In this document: piece by piece, positions 8,841 through 18,812 of the stretch | Layout: the number at the start of each line of letters is the position of its first letter | Position numbering within the stretch: position 1 is the stretch's first letter | NCBI GenBank assembly: GCA_001898165.1 | Contig: MKTD01000038.1 | Coordinates: 1-59,591 of the forward strand | Reading direction: 5' to 3' | DNA from: Bacteroidia bacterium 43-41 | GTDB lineage: Bacteria; Bacteroidota; Bacteroidia; Bacteroidales; Dysgonomonadaceae | Length of the DNA: 59,591 bases | Notes under the pieces: model-generated | Seen by the model: the letters and a program-made list of their open reading frames with translations, nothing else | Database searches by the model: none | What the model was told of the DNA's origin: nothing | Program-made: the position numbers and the translations under genes

Positions 8841-8998
8841 AATTCGATTTATGATTTTTGATTTTTTGATTTGAAGTCACAAAGATAGTGAACTATTTCG
8901 TTAAGCAATACGAGCAAAAGGGGATAAACATTCAATCCCTTTTTTTGTTTAATAAGAAACAACCATTAAGGGAAGGTTGAAGAACAAATAGACCAGAT

Positions 8999-9742
8999 AT
9001 GAACAAATTAATAGCAATAATATCATTAATGACCATCGTACAAATAAGTCCGGCCCAGTCCCTGAAAACGGTCGCCTATATGGACGGGACACAGGAACTG
9101 AATGGATTGGTCACCGCCAATGCAGGGCAACGATTACCCGGCGTATTGATCCTGCCTGCATGGAAAGGTATCGACAATGAGGCCAGAACGGCTGCACTGG
9201 AATTGGAAAAAGAGGGGTATATTGCCTTCATTGCGGATATCTACGGTAAAGGAAATATTCCCGAAGATAACGCATCCGCCGCAAAACTATCCGGTTCATA
9301 CAAGAACGACTATAAAGCATACCGGCACCGGATCGCTTTAGCACTGGAACAACTAAAAAAACAAGGTGCTTTGCCCGACAAAATAGCCGTCATCGGTTAT
9401 TGTTTCGGCGGAACAGGGGCTTTGGAAGCAGCGCGGGCAGGGTTTGACGTACAAGGGATTATTTCGATACACGGCGGATTGGGCAAAGATAAAAACCGGA
9501 CGAACGTTCCGATAAAGACAAAAGTATTGGTGCAACACCCGGCGGAAGACCAGAGCGTTTCCGGGGAAGATTATGACGCTCTGGTGAAAGAACTACGGGA
9601 AGGCAATACCGACTGGCAGATTATTACATACGCCAATAGCGGACACACCTTTACTAATCCCGAATCGAATGAATACAACGAAGTTATGGCGAAAAGAGCC
9701 TGGAAACACACCTTGATGTTCCTCGAAGAGGTTTTAAAATGA
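8999..9742 (+). CDS. Secreted dienelactone-hydrolase family protein
   Basis: A short signal peptide (MNKLIAIISLMTIVQISPAQ) leads an alpha/beta hydrolase of 247 residues. The dienelactone-hydrolase triad is visible: Cys135 in GYCFGG, Asp184 in PAEDQSVS and His216 in SGHTFTNP. These enzymes hydrolyse ester or lactone bonds; the substrate here is unknown and location is probably periplasmic. The downstream neighbour is a broken aldo/keto reductase with a 75-base gap. Confidence 0.85.
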   Translation: MNKLIAIISLMTIVQISPAQSLKTVAYMDGTQELNGLVTANAGQRLPGVLILPAWKGIDNEARTAALELEKEGYIAFIADIYGKGNIPEDNASAAKLSGSYKNDYKAYRHRIALALEQLKKQGALPDKIAVIGYCFGGTGALEAARAGFDVQGIISIHGGLGKDKNRTNVPIKTKVLVQHPAEDQSVSGEDYDALVKELREGNTDWQIITYANSGHTFTNPESNEYNEVMAKRAWKHTLMFLEEVLK

Positions 9743-9817
9743 CAGACGTGCTCGCAAATTCAAAAAACAAATTGGCGGATTATACCTCTACATCCTGCCA
9801 GAAAATAGAAAATAATT

Positions 9818-10102
9818 ATGAGTAAAGTAAAGATCAACAACACCGATTTGGAGATAACCCGCATCAACCTGGGCGGAAATGTATTTGGATGGACATTGGA
9901 CGAAGCCAAATCCTTTGAAATTCTGGATCAATTCACTGAAAACGGAGGAAATTTTATCGATACCGCCGATACTTACCCCTGGTGGGTGAACGGTACAGGA
10001 GGATTGTCGGAAACCATTATCGGAAAATGGATGAAATCGAGGGGGAATCGCCGGAATCTGGATAAAGAAGACCTGGATTTACTGGATAAAACCGGCAAAT
10101 AA
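9818..10102 (+). pseudogene. Aldo/keto reductase with a large in-frame internal deletion
   Basis: The first ~80 residues are a standard aldo/keto reductase start: LGGNVFGWT, then FIDTADTYP with the catalytic-site Asp and Tyr, then SETIIGKWMKSRGNR. The frame then jumps directly to LDKEDLDLLDKTGK, which is how the C-terminal helix of this family ends. About 220 internal residues of the barrel, with the catalytic Lys and His, are missing, yet the frame is kept. At 94 residues versus roughly 310 for the family it cannot fold as the enzyme. The deletion is inferred from family knowledge; both ends are seen. Confidence 0.75.
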
Positions 10103-11412
<1,310 letters not shown>

Positions 11413-11422
11413 ATATAATGCA

Positions 11423-11451
11423 AAACGCCACTTTCGAGTGGCGTTTTTTTT
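11423..11451. terminator. Bidirectional terminator between gapA and ferredoxin
   Basis: A perfect 10-bp stem AAACGCCACT / AGTGGCGTTT with a TTCG tetraloop is followed by a T run, and has As on the other side. It serves gapA and probably also the convergent ferredoxin gene. Confidence 0.9.
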
Positions 11452-11482
11452 GCTTTCTTTTTACCTTTTTGTCCGGTATATA

Positions 11483-11650
11483 TTAAGCCGGATGGATTGC
11501 TTCGGTCGGACAAACTTCTGCGCAGGTACCACAGTCGGTACAAACGTCCGGATCAATCACATAGATATCACCTTCAGAAATAGCTTCAACAGGACATTCG
11601 TCTATGCAAGTTCCACAAGCAATACAATCTTCACTAATTACGTAAGCCAT
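11483..11650 (-). CDS. 2[4Fe-4S] ferredoxin
   Basis: ATG at 11650 to TAA at 11483 gives 55 residues. Two clusters are seen: CIACGTCIDECPVEAI and CTDCGTCAEVCPTEAI, each CxxCxxCxxxCP. This is a clostridial-type low-potential ferredoxin, a cytosolic electron carrier. It would serve pyruvate:ferredoxin oxidoreductase and could be the partner of the NfnAB-like complex at 22.9 kb. It is convergent with gapA across a shared terminator. Confidence 0.95.
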   Translation of the reverse strand: MAYVISEDCIACGTCIDECPVEAISEGDIYVIDPDVCTDCGTCAEVCPTEAIHPA

Positions 11651-11705
11651 AATAAATAATTTGTTAGTTAATGTTGTGTGATTATTTTATTCATAAAATT
11701 TCGTA

Positions 11706-11713
11706 CAAAGATA
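11706..11713 (-). promoter_or_regulatory. -7 box for ferredoxin
   Basis: On the minus strand the bases read TATCTTTG (TAnnTTTG), 56 bases before the ferredoxin ATG. Confidence 0.45.
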
Positions 11714-11938
11714 CATAGTTTTTTAAAAACAAGAAAGTTTGTTTCATACTTAGTTTTACTGAAACAATTGTTTTTCTTGTGATTCAAAACACAAACACAT
11801 CCTATTTAACTGATCATAAATACGTTGAATACCATTAATGAAATACTATTTTTACGATTTCTAAATAAGCCTGATCCGGCAAAGAGATTTTTCACTCTCA
11901 TTTTATAATAACCTTGCCTTGGAAACGTTTAAATTGTA

Positions 11939-12622
11939 ATGAAAAAGATATTCTTTTTGTTTTTTGCGCTTTCCGTTTTATCCATATCGGCTTACGGGCA
12001 ACGGCAAAAGCTTCAGAACCGGCCGTATGCCGATCATAAGATCTTTCACCTGGGATTTATGGTTGGTATGCACACGCAAGACTTGGTGTTGACACAATCA
12101 GGACATATGAATGAAAACGGCGAAGTGTGGTTTTCCGAAATCCCCTCCTACTCTCCCGGCTTCAGCGTGGGAATCATTACCGATTTATACCTGAACCGCT
12201 TTATGAACCTGCGAGCCATACCCACACTGCATTTGGGGAGTAAGGATTTTGTTTTTAAAGAGCAGGGTTCGGGCGAAGAGTTTAAAACAGGTGTGAGAAG
12301 CAATTACATTACACTGCCGGTACAGGTAAAACTCGCGGCAAGCCGTATAAATAATTGCCGTCCATATCTTACTGTGGGAGCTTACGGCAGCATTGAGCCG
12401 ACATCGCGAAAAAATCAACCTGTTTTACTGAAACCTTACGATTATGGGATTGAGATTGGGGTCGGGTGTGATTTTTATTTGCCTTACTTTAAATTTTGCC
12501 CCGAACTTAAATTCTGTATCGGACTGAATGAGATGCTCAAGAAAGAACGTCCCGACAAATATTCGTTAGCGCTTGCAAAAGCCACGCAAAGAATGATTGT
12601 ACTGAGTTTTAATTTTGAATGA
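11939..12622 (+). CDS. porT: PorT family protein, type IX secretion system
   Basis: The 227-residue protein has a signal peptide (MKKIFFLFFALSVLSISAYG) and an eight-strand-type outer-membrane beta-barrel ending in Phe (MIVLSFNFE). The start of the mature part (RPYADHKIFHLGFMVGMHTQ) and the segment YITLPVQVKLAA are typical of PorT, which is required for type IX secretion in Porphyromonas and relatives. Length agrees with the family (about 240). The upstream sequence has TATTTTTA, a near-match to a -7 box. The gene overlaps the convergent glycosyltransferase by 14 bases. Confidence 0.8.
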   Translation: MKKIFFLFFALSVLSISAYGQRQKLQNRPYADHKIFHLGFMVGMHTQDLVLTQSGHMNENGEVWFSEIPSYSPGFSVGIITDLYLNRFMNLRAIPTLHLGSKDFVFKEQGSGEEFKTGVRSNYITLPVQVKLAASRINNCRPYLTVGAYGSIEPTSRKNQPVLLKPYDYGIEIGVGCDFYLPYFKFCPELKFCIGLNEMLKKERPDKYSLALAKATQRMIVLSFNFE

Positions 12623-13631
12623 TCCTCCCGTATGTTTTCTTCCCCTTTATATAACAATTCCATAAAATACTGCCGTTGAATTTGGTGGGGATATCGTCAA
12701 CAACTCTGTTTTTTAAATTTTCCCGACGATCATGCCTGAAACCGGGCCTCATCTTAAAGAAATCCTTGTGTGCTTCGATAACCGATTTTGCATTGCTAAA
12801 CTTTCCTCTAACCAATAAATGAAAATAGGCCAGCGCATCTAAAATCAACCGGACGATAAAGACAAAAAATAAACTCCTTGCAGGAGTATTTTTATACAAC
12901 ATAAATAAGTTGTTGCGAAAATTAAGGTAGGTTTTTCTCGGATTTTCTTTGGCCAACGAGGCAGCGCCCACGTGATAAACCACCGATTGTGGTAAACATT
13001 CAATTTTTTTTCCGCGTGCATTCAGCCTCCAGCAAAGATCAATTTCTTCCATATGCGCAAAAAATCGTGCATCCAGTCCGCCAACTTCGAAATAGTCTTT
13101 CCTACGAATACACAAACAAGCCCCGGTAGCCCAAAATACCGGGATTATGGCATCGTACTGCCCCTGATCCTGCTCCACGTTTTCCAGAATTCTTCCCCGA
13201 CAAAAAGGATAACCAAACCTATCAATAAAACCACCGCAAGCGCCGGCATATTCAAAATACTTTTTGTTTTTTTGTGCCAGAATCTTAGGCTGGACGGCAG
13301 ACACGCCGGGATGTTCATCCAGATAGTTAATCACGATTGAAAGCCAGTTTCCGGTAGTTTCAACATCGGAGTTCAGCAATACCACATATTCCGCGTCAAC
13401 CTGCTGCAAGGCCCGGTTATACCCTTCGGCGAAGCCATAATTCTTATCGAGAACAATTAAGGGAACTTGAGGGAAATGAGTCCTCAAAAAATTGAGGGAA
13501 TCGTCGGACGAGCCGTTATCGGCAATCACAACTTCGGTTTCGTGATCCACCGTGTGCTGCAAAACAGCAGGCAGAAACTGCTCCAATAATTTGCGCCCGT
13601 TCCAGTTCAATATGACGACCGATGTCTTCAT
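12609..13631 (-). CDS. Family 2 glycosyltransferase
   Basis: Starting at 13631 gives MKTSVVILNWNGRKLL, the GT2 opening. An upstream start is possible in frame but would lie deep inside the acyltransferase gene; the 13631 start makes an ATGA overlap with that gene's stop. The nucleotide-sugar site VVLLNSDVETTGNW (a DxD-type motif) and the acceptor-side GGLDARFFAHMEEIDLCWR are present, as in rhamnosyltransferase-like enzymes. It would add a sugar to a surface polysaccharide or lipid, at the inner face of the membrane. It is the last gene of an mtaB-acyltransferase-glycosyltransferase operon. Confidence 0.88.
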   Translation of the reverse strand: MKTSVVILNWNGRKLLEQFLPAVLQHTVDHETEVVIADNGSSDDSLNFLRTHFPQVPLIVLDKNYGFAEGYNRALQQVDAEYVVLLNSDVETTGNWLSIVINYLDEHPGVSAVQPKILAQKNKKYFEYAGACGGFIDRFGYPFCRGRILENVEQDQGQYDAIIPVFWATGACLCIRRKDYFEVGGLDARFFAHMEEIDLCWRLNARGKKIECLPQSVVYHVGAASLAKENPRKTYLNFRNNLFMLYKNTPARSLFFVFIVRLILDALAYFHLLVRGKFSNAKSVIEAHKDFFKMRPGFRHDRRENLKNRVVDDIPTKFNGSILWNCYIKGKKTYGRIIQN

Positions 13632-14530
13632 TCTTCTTGTTTTTTCGACCGGGACCATTTGTTGTGCGACCACAGATAATAGGCCGGTTCATCCAAAATG
13701 GTCTCTTCTAGTTTCCGGGTATATTTCTCCATTACTGAAAGCTCTTCTTCGGCACTCGCATCCGCCGTTATTACCGAAAAATTACCCACGTAATATCCGC
13801 GTTTCACCTTCTTTATATCCAGATATACCACTGAAAATCCGAACTGCCGGGCAATACGTTCCATGCCGGTCTGTACCAACGTATCCTGATTAAGAAATGT
13901 GGTCCAATGTTCAGGATTGTGTTTTCGCGGCCGCTGGTCTGTTAAAAATCCGATAACCATAGTTTTACCCTCGTTTTTCTGCCGGATAATAGTTCGGTAA
14001 ACCGTTTTCATCTCAATGGATTGGGGATGAAAACGGGAACGGATTTTCAGAAAAAGTTCATCAAAAGCTTTTGATTTCAACTCCTTATACACCTGTCCCG
14101 GTTCTACTCCGGGCGACAGATACAAACCTATTGACGGTACCCACTCCCAATTTCCGTAATGCCCCAGGCTCAACAGGCAGGAATTTCCGTCTTTGGTTAG
14201 CCGGTTGACAATCTCGGGATTCTTAAAAACCATACGCCGACGAATCTCTTTGTCGGAAATACGCAATGTTTTTATGGTTTCCACAAAGTAGTCGCAAAGG
14301 TGGTGGTAAAACCTTTTCTCGATCTGCAGGATCTCTTTCTCTTTTTTTTGGGGAAAGGAGTTAACCAGATTTTTCCTGACCACCTTTCTCCGGTAGCCGG
14401 CTAAATAATATACGACAAAATAGAGGATATCGGAAAAGAGATACAACACACGAAACGGAAGCATCGCCATAAGATATACTGCGCCGTATAACAGATAAAA
14501 CCCGACTCCTTTTTTGTTTTCTCCGGCCAT
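13628..14530 (-). CDS. Lipid A biosynthesis (LpxL/HtrB-like) acyltransferase
   Basis: The 300-residue protein has an N-terminal membrane anchor (LLYGAVYLMAMLPFRVLYLF) and the HX4E catalytic motif in GHYGNWEW (His124, Glu129). It ends LWSHNKWSR, as late lipid A acyltransferases do (YLWxHrRWK). It transfers an acyl chain to a lipid A precursor at the inner membrane. It overlaps the glycosyltransferase start by four bases and follows mtaB by 11 bases. Confidence 0.88.
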   Translation of the reverse strand: MAGENKKGVGFYLLYGAVYLMAMLPFRVLYLFSDILYFVVYYLAGYRRKVVRKNLVNSFPQKKEKEILQIEKRFYHHLCDYFVETIKTLRISDKEIRRRMVFKNPEIVNRLTKDGNSCLLSLGHYGNWEWVPSIGLYLSPGVEPGQVYKELKSKAFDELFLKIRSRFHPQSIEMKTVYRTIIRQKNEGKTMVIGFLTDQRPRKHNPEHWTTFLNQDTLVQTGMERIARQFGFSVVYLDIKKVKRGYYVGNFSVITADASAEEELSVMEKYTRKLEETILDEPAYYLWSHNKWSRSKKQEE

Positions 14531-14541
14531 CTTTTTGCTTG

Positions 14542-15861
14542 TTATCCAACAAAAACGGCCTCCATGGCCATTTCGTCTTCGTTATATTCCCCTATTTTTA
14601 CTGTAGTTATTTTATTTACAAGCGACGGATTGTATGTGGTGTACAACTTCACGTAATTCTCCGTGAATCCGTGCATCATGTTTCCGTGGCGCGTATGCTC
14701 GAAAAGCACTTTTCGGACACTGTTCTTTTGCGATTCGTAAAAACTGCGCAATTTACGGTCGGAGATATCGTGCAGTACTTTGCTCCTGTCGTGTTTGGTT
14801 CGCGGGTCAACAACATGGTCTATTTCCAGGGCTTGTGTCCCTGAACGTTCGGAATAGGTAAAAACGTGAAGTTGCGAAAAATCGAGCGACTCTATAAAAT
14901 CGCGGCTTTCGTCAAAATAGTCATCCAATTCGCCGCGGAGCCCCACAATCACATCCACACCAATAAAAGCGTGCGGCATGACCAATTTTATTTTTTCCAT
15001 TTTGTGGCGAAACAAAGCCGTGTCGTATTTTCTTTTCATCAGTTTCAACACAGCATCGCTTCCGGCTTGCAGCGGGGTATGAAAATGCGGCGCAAACCGT
15101 TTTGAGGTCGCCACAAAATCTATAATTTCATCCGACAACAAATTGGGTTCGATAGACGAAATTCGAAAACGTTCGATACCTTCTACTTCATCCAGGGCTT
15201 TTATCAAGCCGAAGAAAGTTTCGCCGGTGGTATGCCCGAAATCACCGATATTAACACCCGTGAGCACAATTTCCTTTCCACCTCTAACCACCACATCCTC
15301 TGCCTGCTTCACCAAATCGGCAATGGAGCCGTTGCGGCTTCTGCCCCTGGCGTAAGGAATGGTACAAAACGAGCAGAAATAATCGCACCCGTCCTGTACT
15401 TTCAGGAAATATCGTGTGCGGTCGTCGGCAGAACAGGAGGGTACAAAAGTCCTGATCCTGTGCGTTTTCGACGTGATTATTTCCCCTTTGTCTTTTTTCT
15501 TCAAACCATCCAGGTAGCGGATCACATCTAATTTCTGTTCCGAGCCCAACACCAAATCCACACCGTCTATAGAAGCAACTTCATCGGGTTTAAGCTGAGC
15601 GTAGCAGCCGGTAACCACTACAAAAGCGTCCGGGTGGCTTTGAATCATCCTGCGAATGGCCTGACGTCCTTTCTTGTCAGCCAATTCCGTTACGGAACAG
15701 GTGTTAATAACACATATATCGGCCTTCTGTCCCTTACGGGCGCGCAGAACTCCGGCATGGAGCAGTTGCTTGCCGATAGCCGATGTTTCGGCAAAATTCA
15801 ATTTACAGCCTAATGTATAATATGCAGCAGTTTTATTTTCAAAAACAGTTTGATCAATCAT
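14542..15861 (-). CDS. mtaB: tRNA t6A37 methylthiotransferase MtaB
   Basis: From the ATG at 15861 the protein is 439 residues. The longer frame to 15903 is rejected because a -7 box lies at 15901-15908. The N-terminal UPF0004 domain supplies Cys19, Cys55 and Cys86 for one cluster (TLGCKLN, NTCSVT, TGCYAQ). The radical-SAM motif CDYFCSFC (Cys159, 163, 166) binds the second, and a TRAM-like end follows. It converts t6A37 of tRNA to ms2t6A37. First gene of its operon and divergent from the acyl-CoA ligase. Confidence 0.95.
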   Translation of the reverse strand: MIDQTVFENKTAAYYTLGCKLNFAETSAIGKQLLHAGVLRARKGQKADICVINTCSVTELADKKGRQAIRRMIQSHPDAFVVVTGCYAQLKPDEVASIDGVDLVLGSEQKLDVIRYLDGLKKKDKGEIITSKTHRIRTFVPSCSADDRTRYFLKVQDGCDYFCSFCTIPYARGRSRNGSIADLVKQAEDVVVRGGKEIVLTGVNIGDFGHTTGETFFGLIKALDEVEGIERFRISSIEPNLLSDEIIDFVATSKRFAPHFHTPLQAGSDAVLKLMKRKYDTALFRHKMEKIKLVMPHAFIGVDVIVGLRGELDDYFDESRDFIESLDFSQLHVFTYSERSGTQALEIDHVVDPRTKHDRSKVLHDISDRKLRSFYESQKNSVRKVLFEHTRHGNMMHGFTENYVKLYTTYNPSLVNKITTVKIGEYNEDEMAMEAVFVG

Positions 15862-15900
15862 TATATATATTTCACTTTCTCGACTCTTATGTCCAAACTG

Positions 15901-15908
15901 CAAAAATA
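15901..15908 (-). promoter_or_regulatory. -7 box for mtaB operon
   Basis: Minus-strand TATTTTTG, a full TAnnTTTG match. Its position decides the mtaB start at 15861. Confidence 0.55.
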
Positions 15909-15940
15909 CAAAAATTGCATCAATTTACCGATAGTATTTC

Positions 15941-15971
15941 TTTGTCAATCTACAAATTCGTATTATTTTTG
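15941..15971 (+). promoter_or_regulatory. Promoter of the acyl-CoA ligase
   Basis: TTTG (15941-15944), a 19-base spacer, then TATTTTTG (15964-15971): a full -33/-7 match. The predicted start of transcription near 15978 fits the ATG at 16000. Confidence 0.7.
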
Positions 15972-15999
15972 CACATAATTTAATTGTTTGTGCAAAATA

Positions 16000-17646
16000 A
16001 TGATACAACAGAACTTTATAAAAATTTACGAAGAAAGTTTTAAAACGAACTGGGAATTATCTGCGCTGTCCAATTATAAAGACCGGGAGACCCTATCCTA
16101 CAGGCAACTATCTGAGAAAATTGCCCGGATGCATATTCTGTTTAAAGAATTAGGGATAGAAAAAGGAGATAAGATCGCGTTGATCGGGAAAAACCATACC
16201 AGTTGGTCGGTAATCTTTCTCGCCACTTTCACTTATGGAGCTGTTATCGTACCCATTTTGCACGAGTTCAACCCCGAGAGCATGGAGCATATTATTGCCC
16301 ACAGCGAATCGAAATGTATCTTTATCAACGAGAGCATTTGGGAGAGTCTGAACAAAGGCAACATTAAACTTCCCGTTTTTTCGCTTCCGTCATTTAATTT
16401 ACTCCAAAGTGAAAACGAAAAAGCAAATGAAATTACCGGCAGGCTCGATGCCCTTTTTGCAGAGAAATATCCAAACGGGTTTAAGAAGGAAGATATTGTT
16501 TATGCAAACGTTGACAACGATGAAGTAATCTGCCTGAATTACACATCGGGAACCACAGGGTTTAGTAAAGGGGTTATGCTCACCGCAAATAATTTTGCAG
16601 GCAATATCACATATGCCCATACCCTCCAACTGCTTTTCCAGGGCGAAAGAGATTTAGCGTTCCTGCCGATGGCGCATGCCTATGGTTGCGCATTCGATTT
16701 CCTCTATGCGCTTTCTGTGGGTGTTCACGTTACCCTTCTCGATATTATTCCATCGCCGCAAAACCTTGTTAAGGCATTTCAAGAAATCAAACCGGACATT
16801 ATTATTACCGTTCCGCTTATTTTTGAAAAGATATACAAAAAGAAGATCCTTCCGGTTATCAGCAAACCCATCGTAAAAATATTGCTTCGCATCCCCGGGA
16901 TAAGCAATCTGATTTACAGCAAGATAAAAAAATCACTTATCCATTCTCTGGGGGGTAATTTCAGGGAAGTGATTATTGGCGGGGCAGCTTTGGGAAAAGA
17001 GATCGAAGCGTTTTTCTACAAAATAAAATTTCCCTTTACCGTCGGTTACGGAATGACGGAATGTGCACCGCTTATTTCTTACGACCATCACTACGAGTTT
17101 GTTCCTACTTCCTGCGGGTCTGTTTTAAAAGATATCATGGAAGCAAGGATCAATTCTCCCGATCCGGAAAAAGTACCGGGAGAAATTCAGGTCCGTGGTG
17201 AAAACGTGATGAAGGGTTACTATAAAAATCCTGAAGCTACAAAAGCGGCATTCACCGAAGACGGATGGCTGAAAACGGGCGATTCAGGCATTATGAAAGG
17301 CAGGAGACTGTTCATAAAAGGACGTATCAAGACCATGATCCTCGGTCCAAGCGGACAAAATATTTATCCGGAAGAGATTGAGTCGAAGTTAAACAACCTT
17401 CCTTACGTAGCCGAAAGCCTTGTAGTTGAAAGAGACAACAAACTCGTGGCATTGGTTTATCCCGATTTTTCTGCGTTGGAAGCCGACGGCCTGGCCAACG
17501 ATCAGCTACCGCAAATTATGGAGGGGAATAAAGGAGCCTTGAATAAACAGGTTGCCAATTACGAGAGAATCAGCACTATAGTAATTATTGATAAAGAGTT
17601 TGAAAAAACTCCGAAGAAAAGCATCAAACGATTTTTGTACAATTAA
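16000..17646 (+). CDS. AMP-dependent acyl-CoA ligase (long-chain fatty-acid type)
   Basis: From the ATG at 16000 the protein has 548 residues; the frame extends 12 bases upstream to a TTG that is less likely. The AMP-binding P-loop is LNYTSGTTGFSKG near residue 180; VGYGMTECAPL and GWLKTGDSG follow. The C-terminal domain ends with Lys-rich EKTPKKSIKRF, carrying the usual catalytic Lys. It activates a carboxylic acid to acyl-AMP and then acyl-CoA. The substrate is inferred from resemblance to FadD-like enzymes. It is cytosolic or membrane-peripheral. Confidence 0.88.
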   Translation: MIQQNFIKIYEESFKTNWELSALSNYKDRETLSYRQLSEKIARMHILFKELGIEKGDKIALIGKNHTSWSVIFLATFTYGAVIVPILHEFNPESMEHIIAHSESKCIFINESIWESLNKGNIKLPVFSLPSFNLLQSENEKANEITGRLDALFAEKYPNGFKKEDIVYANVDNDEVICLNYTSGTTGFSKGVMLTANNFAGNITYAHTLQLLFQGERDLAFLPMAHAYGCAFDFLYALSVGVHVTLLDIIPSPQNLVKAFQEIKPDIIITVPLIFEKIYKKKILPVISKPIVKILLRIPGISNLIYSKIKKSLIHSLGGNFREVIIGGAALGKEIEAFFYKIKFPFTVGYGMTECAPLISYDHHYEFVPTSCGSVLKDIMEARINSPDPEKVPGEIQVRGENVMKGYYKNPEATKAAFTEDGWLKTGDSGIMKGRRLFIKGRIKTMILGPSGQNIYPEEIESKLNNLPYVAESLVVERDNKLVALVYPDFSALEADGLANDQLPQIMEGNKGALNKQVANYERISTIVIIDKEFEKTPKKSIKRFLYN

Positions 17647-17742
17647 GTAACTGTTGCTTGCCCGGCTGTTACGCAATTAGCATATTAAGATTATTTAACT
17701 ATACTTTTCCGACAAAACATGTTGTAAAACATAAAAACAATA

Positions 17743-17750
17743 TAACTTTG
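17743..17750 (+). promoter_or_regulatory. -7 box for the small lipoprotein
   Basis: TAACTTTG matches TAnnTTTG, with TTG at 17722-17724 as a possible -33 element (18-base spacer). It lies 52 bases before the ATG at 17802. Confidence 0.55.
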
Positions 17751-17801
17751 CACTGTTTTTATAAAACAGAGTATTATTTATCGTTTAAAATTATTGGAAA
17801 A

Positions 17802-18026
17802 ATGAAAAAAGTATTGTTATTCGTAGCCTTAGTTGCTACTATCGGATTTGCTTCTTGCACAAACAAACAAGCTGAAGCTGAAAAAGCCAGATTAGACAGC
17901 CTCGCTGAAGTAGCTAGATTAGACAGTATCGCTGCTGTAGAACAAGCTAAAGCAGATAGTATCGCTGCTGCTGCCGCTGCTGCCGACACATTGGCTCAAC
18001 CTGCCGAAAAAGTTGAAGTTAAGTAA
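17802..18026 (+). CDS. Small repetitive Ala/Asp-rich lipoprotein
   Basis: The start at 17802 gives MKKVLLFVALVATIGFASC, a lipoprotein signal peptide, and a 74-residue precursor. The longer frame from 17658 lies upstream of the promoter and is rejected. After the acylated Cys the mature part is a helical string of repeats (ARLDSLAE, ARLDSIAA, AKADSIAA) followed by an Ala run and PAEKVEVK. It would form a single amphipathic helix or coiled coil on the outer or inner membrane, reminiscent in general form of Lpp-like spacers. Function unknown. A strong terminator follows. Confidence 0.85.
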   Translation: MKKVLLFVALVATIGFASCTNKQAEAEKARLDSLAEVARLDSIAAVEQAKADSIAAAAAAADTLAQPAEKVEVK

Positions 18027-18052
18027 GGAGAACTTCGAAGAAAAATTACGTG

Positions 18053-18082
18053 AAGCCATCCTGAACGGGATGGCTTTTTTGT
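18053..18082 (+). terminator. Terminator of the small lipoprotein
   Basis: Nine-bp stem AAGCCATCC / GGATGGCTT with a 6-base loop followed by a T run. Confidence 0.85.
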
Positions 18083-18120
18083 TATAATCATCACAGACGT
18101 TATTACCCAACAACATCCAA

Positions 18121-18735
18121 ATGAAGAAAATATTAATCACCTTATTCATTTTTATCTCTGTTGCAGCATTTCCACAGAAAATAGACAATTTTTTCAAAAC
18201 AATGCCCAACTTTATTTTACCGGGATTGTCGGAAGGCAACAAAACCATGCTTCTGGTAGATACCGGAAAAACGGTCATTCCTTATCCGCTTGGCGAAATA
18301 GAGAAACTGGCTTATTCACCGAGCTTTCTGAAAATAAAAACTTCCGAAACAGGTACAACACAAATAAAACTGTTGCCGTTGATTAACAATACCCACATCA
18401 TTTGTGTCATTAAAACCGTTTGCGCAAAGGCATGCGACAGCAATATCCGGTTTTATTCCACCGATTGGAAAGAATTGGACGCAAACACGCTCCTTTCTAA
18501 TATTTCGGCAGAATCTTTTTTCGATTCATCAAAAAAAGATTCCAATAATTATAAATTTGCACTATCTTTGCCGGATATTTATCCCGTTTCGGCTGAATTT
18601 GAAAACGGCTCGGACTCATTAACACTAAAACTCGATTTGGAGAACTATCTTTCCGATGAGCAGTTGGCAGAGATCAGGCCATTTATAAAAAATGAGACCA
18701 TTACGCTGAACTGGAATAATATCTCTTTCAAATAA
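18121..18735 (+). CDS. DUF3256 family protein
   Basis: The 204-residue protein has a signal peptide (MKKILITLFIFISVAAFPQ) and the family start DNFFKTMPNFILPGLSEGNK. Two Cys at ICVIKTVCAKACDSNI may pair. DUF3256 proteins are Bacteroidales periplasmic proteins of unknown function. The gene ends five bases before tRNA-Arg, so its transcript may run into the tRNA. Confidence 0.8.
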   Translation: MKKILITLFIFISVAAFPQKIDNFFKTMPNFILPGLSEGNKTMLLVDTGKTVIPYPLGEIEKLAYSPSFLKIKTSETGTTQIKLLPLINNTHIICVIKTVCAKACDSNIRFYSTDWKELDANTLLSNISAESFFDSSKKDSNNYKFALSLPDIYPVSAEFENGSDSLTLKLDLENYLSDEQLAEIRPFIKNETITLNWNNISFK

Positions 18736-18740
18736 TTTCT

Positions 18741-18812
18741 GCACCCGTAGTTCAATGGATAGAATATCGGATTCCGGTTCCGACGATGCGAGTTCGATTC
18801 TCGCCGGGTGTA
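18741..18812 (+). tRNA. tRNA-Arg (CCG anticodon)
   Basis: A full cloverleaf is seen: acceptor GCACCCG pairs with CGGGTGT, D stem GTTC/GAAT, anticodon stem TCGGA/TCCGA with loop TTCCGGT (anticodon CCG), and T arm GCGAG-TTCGATT-CTCGC. CCA is not encoded. It marks the left border of an accessory island, and its 3' end resembles sequences at 21008-21036 and 22111-22139. Confidence 0.93.

Noticed and set aside
17658-17801. N-terminal extension of the small lipoprotein
   Set aside because: It includes the promoter and would bury the lipoprotein signal peptide that starts at 17802.
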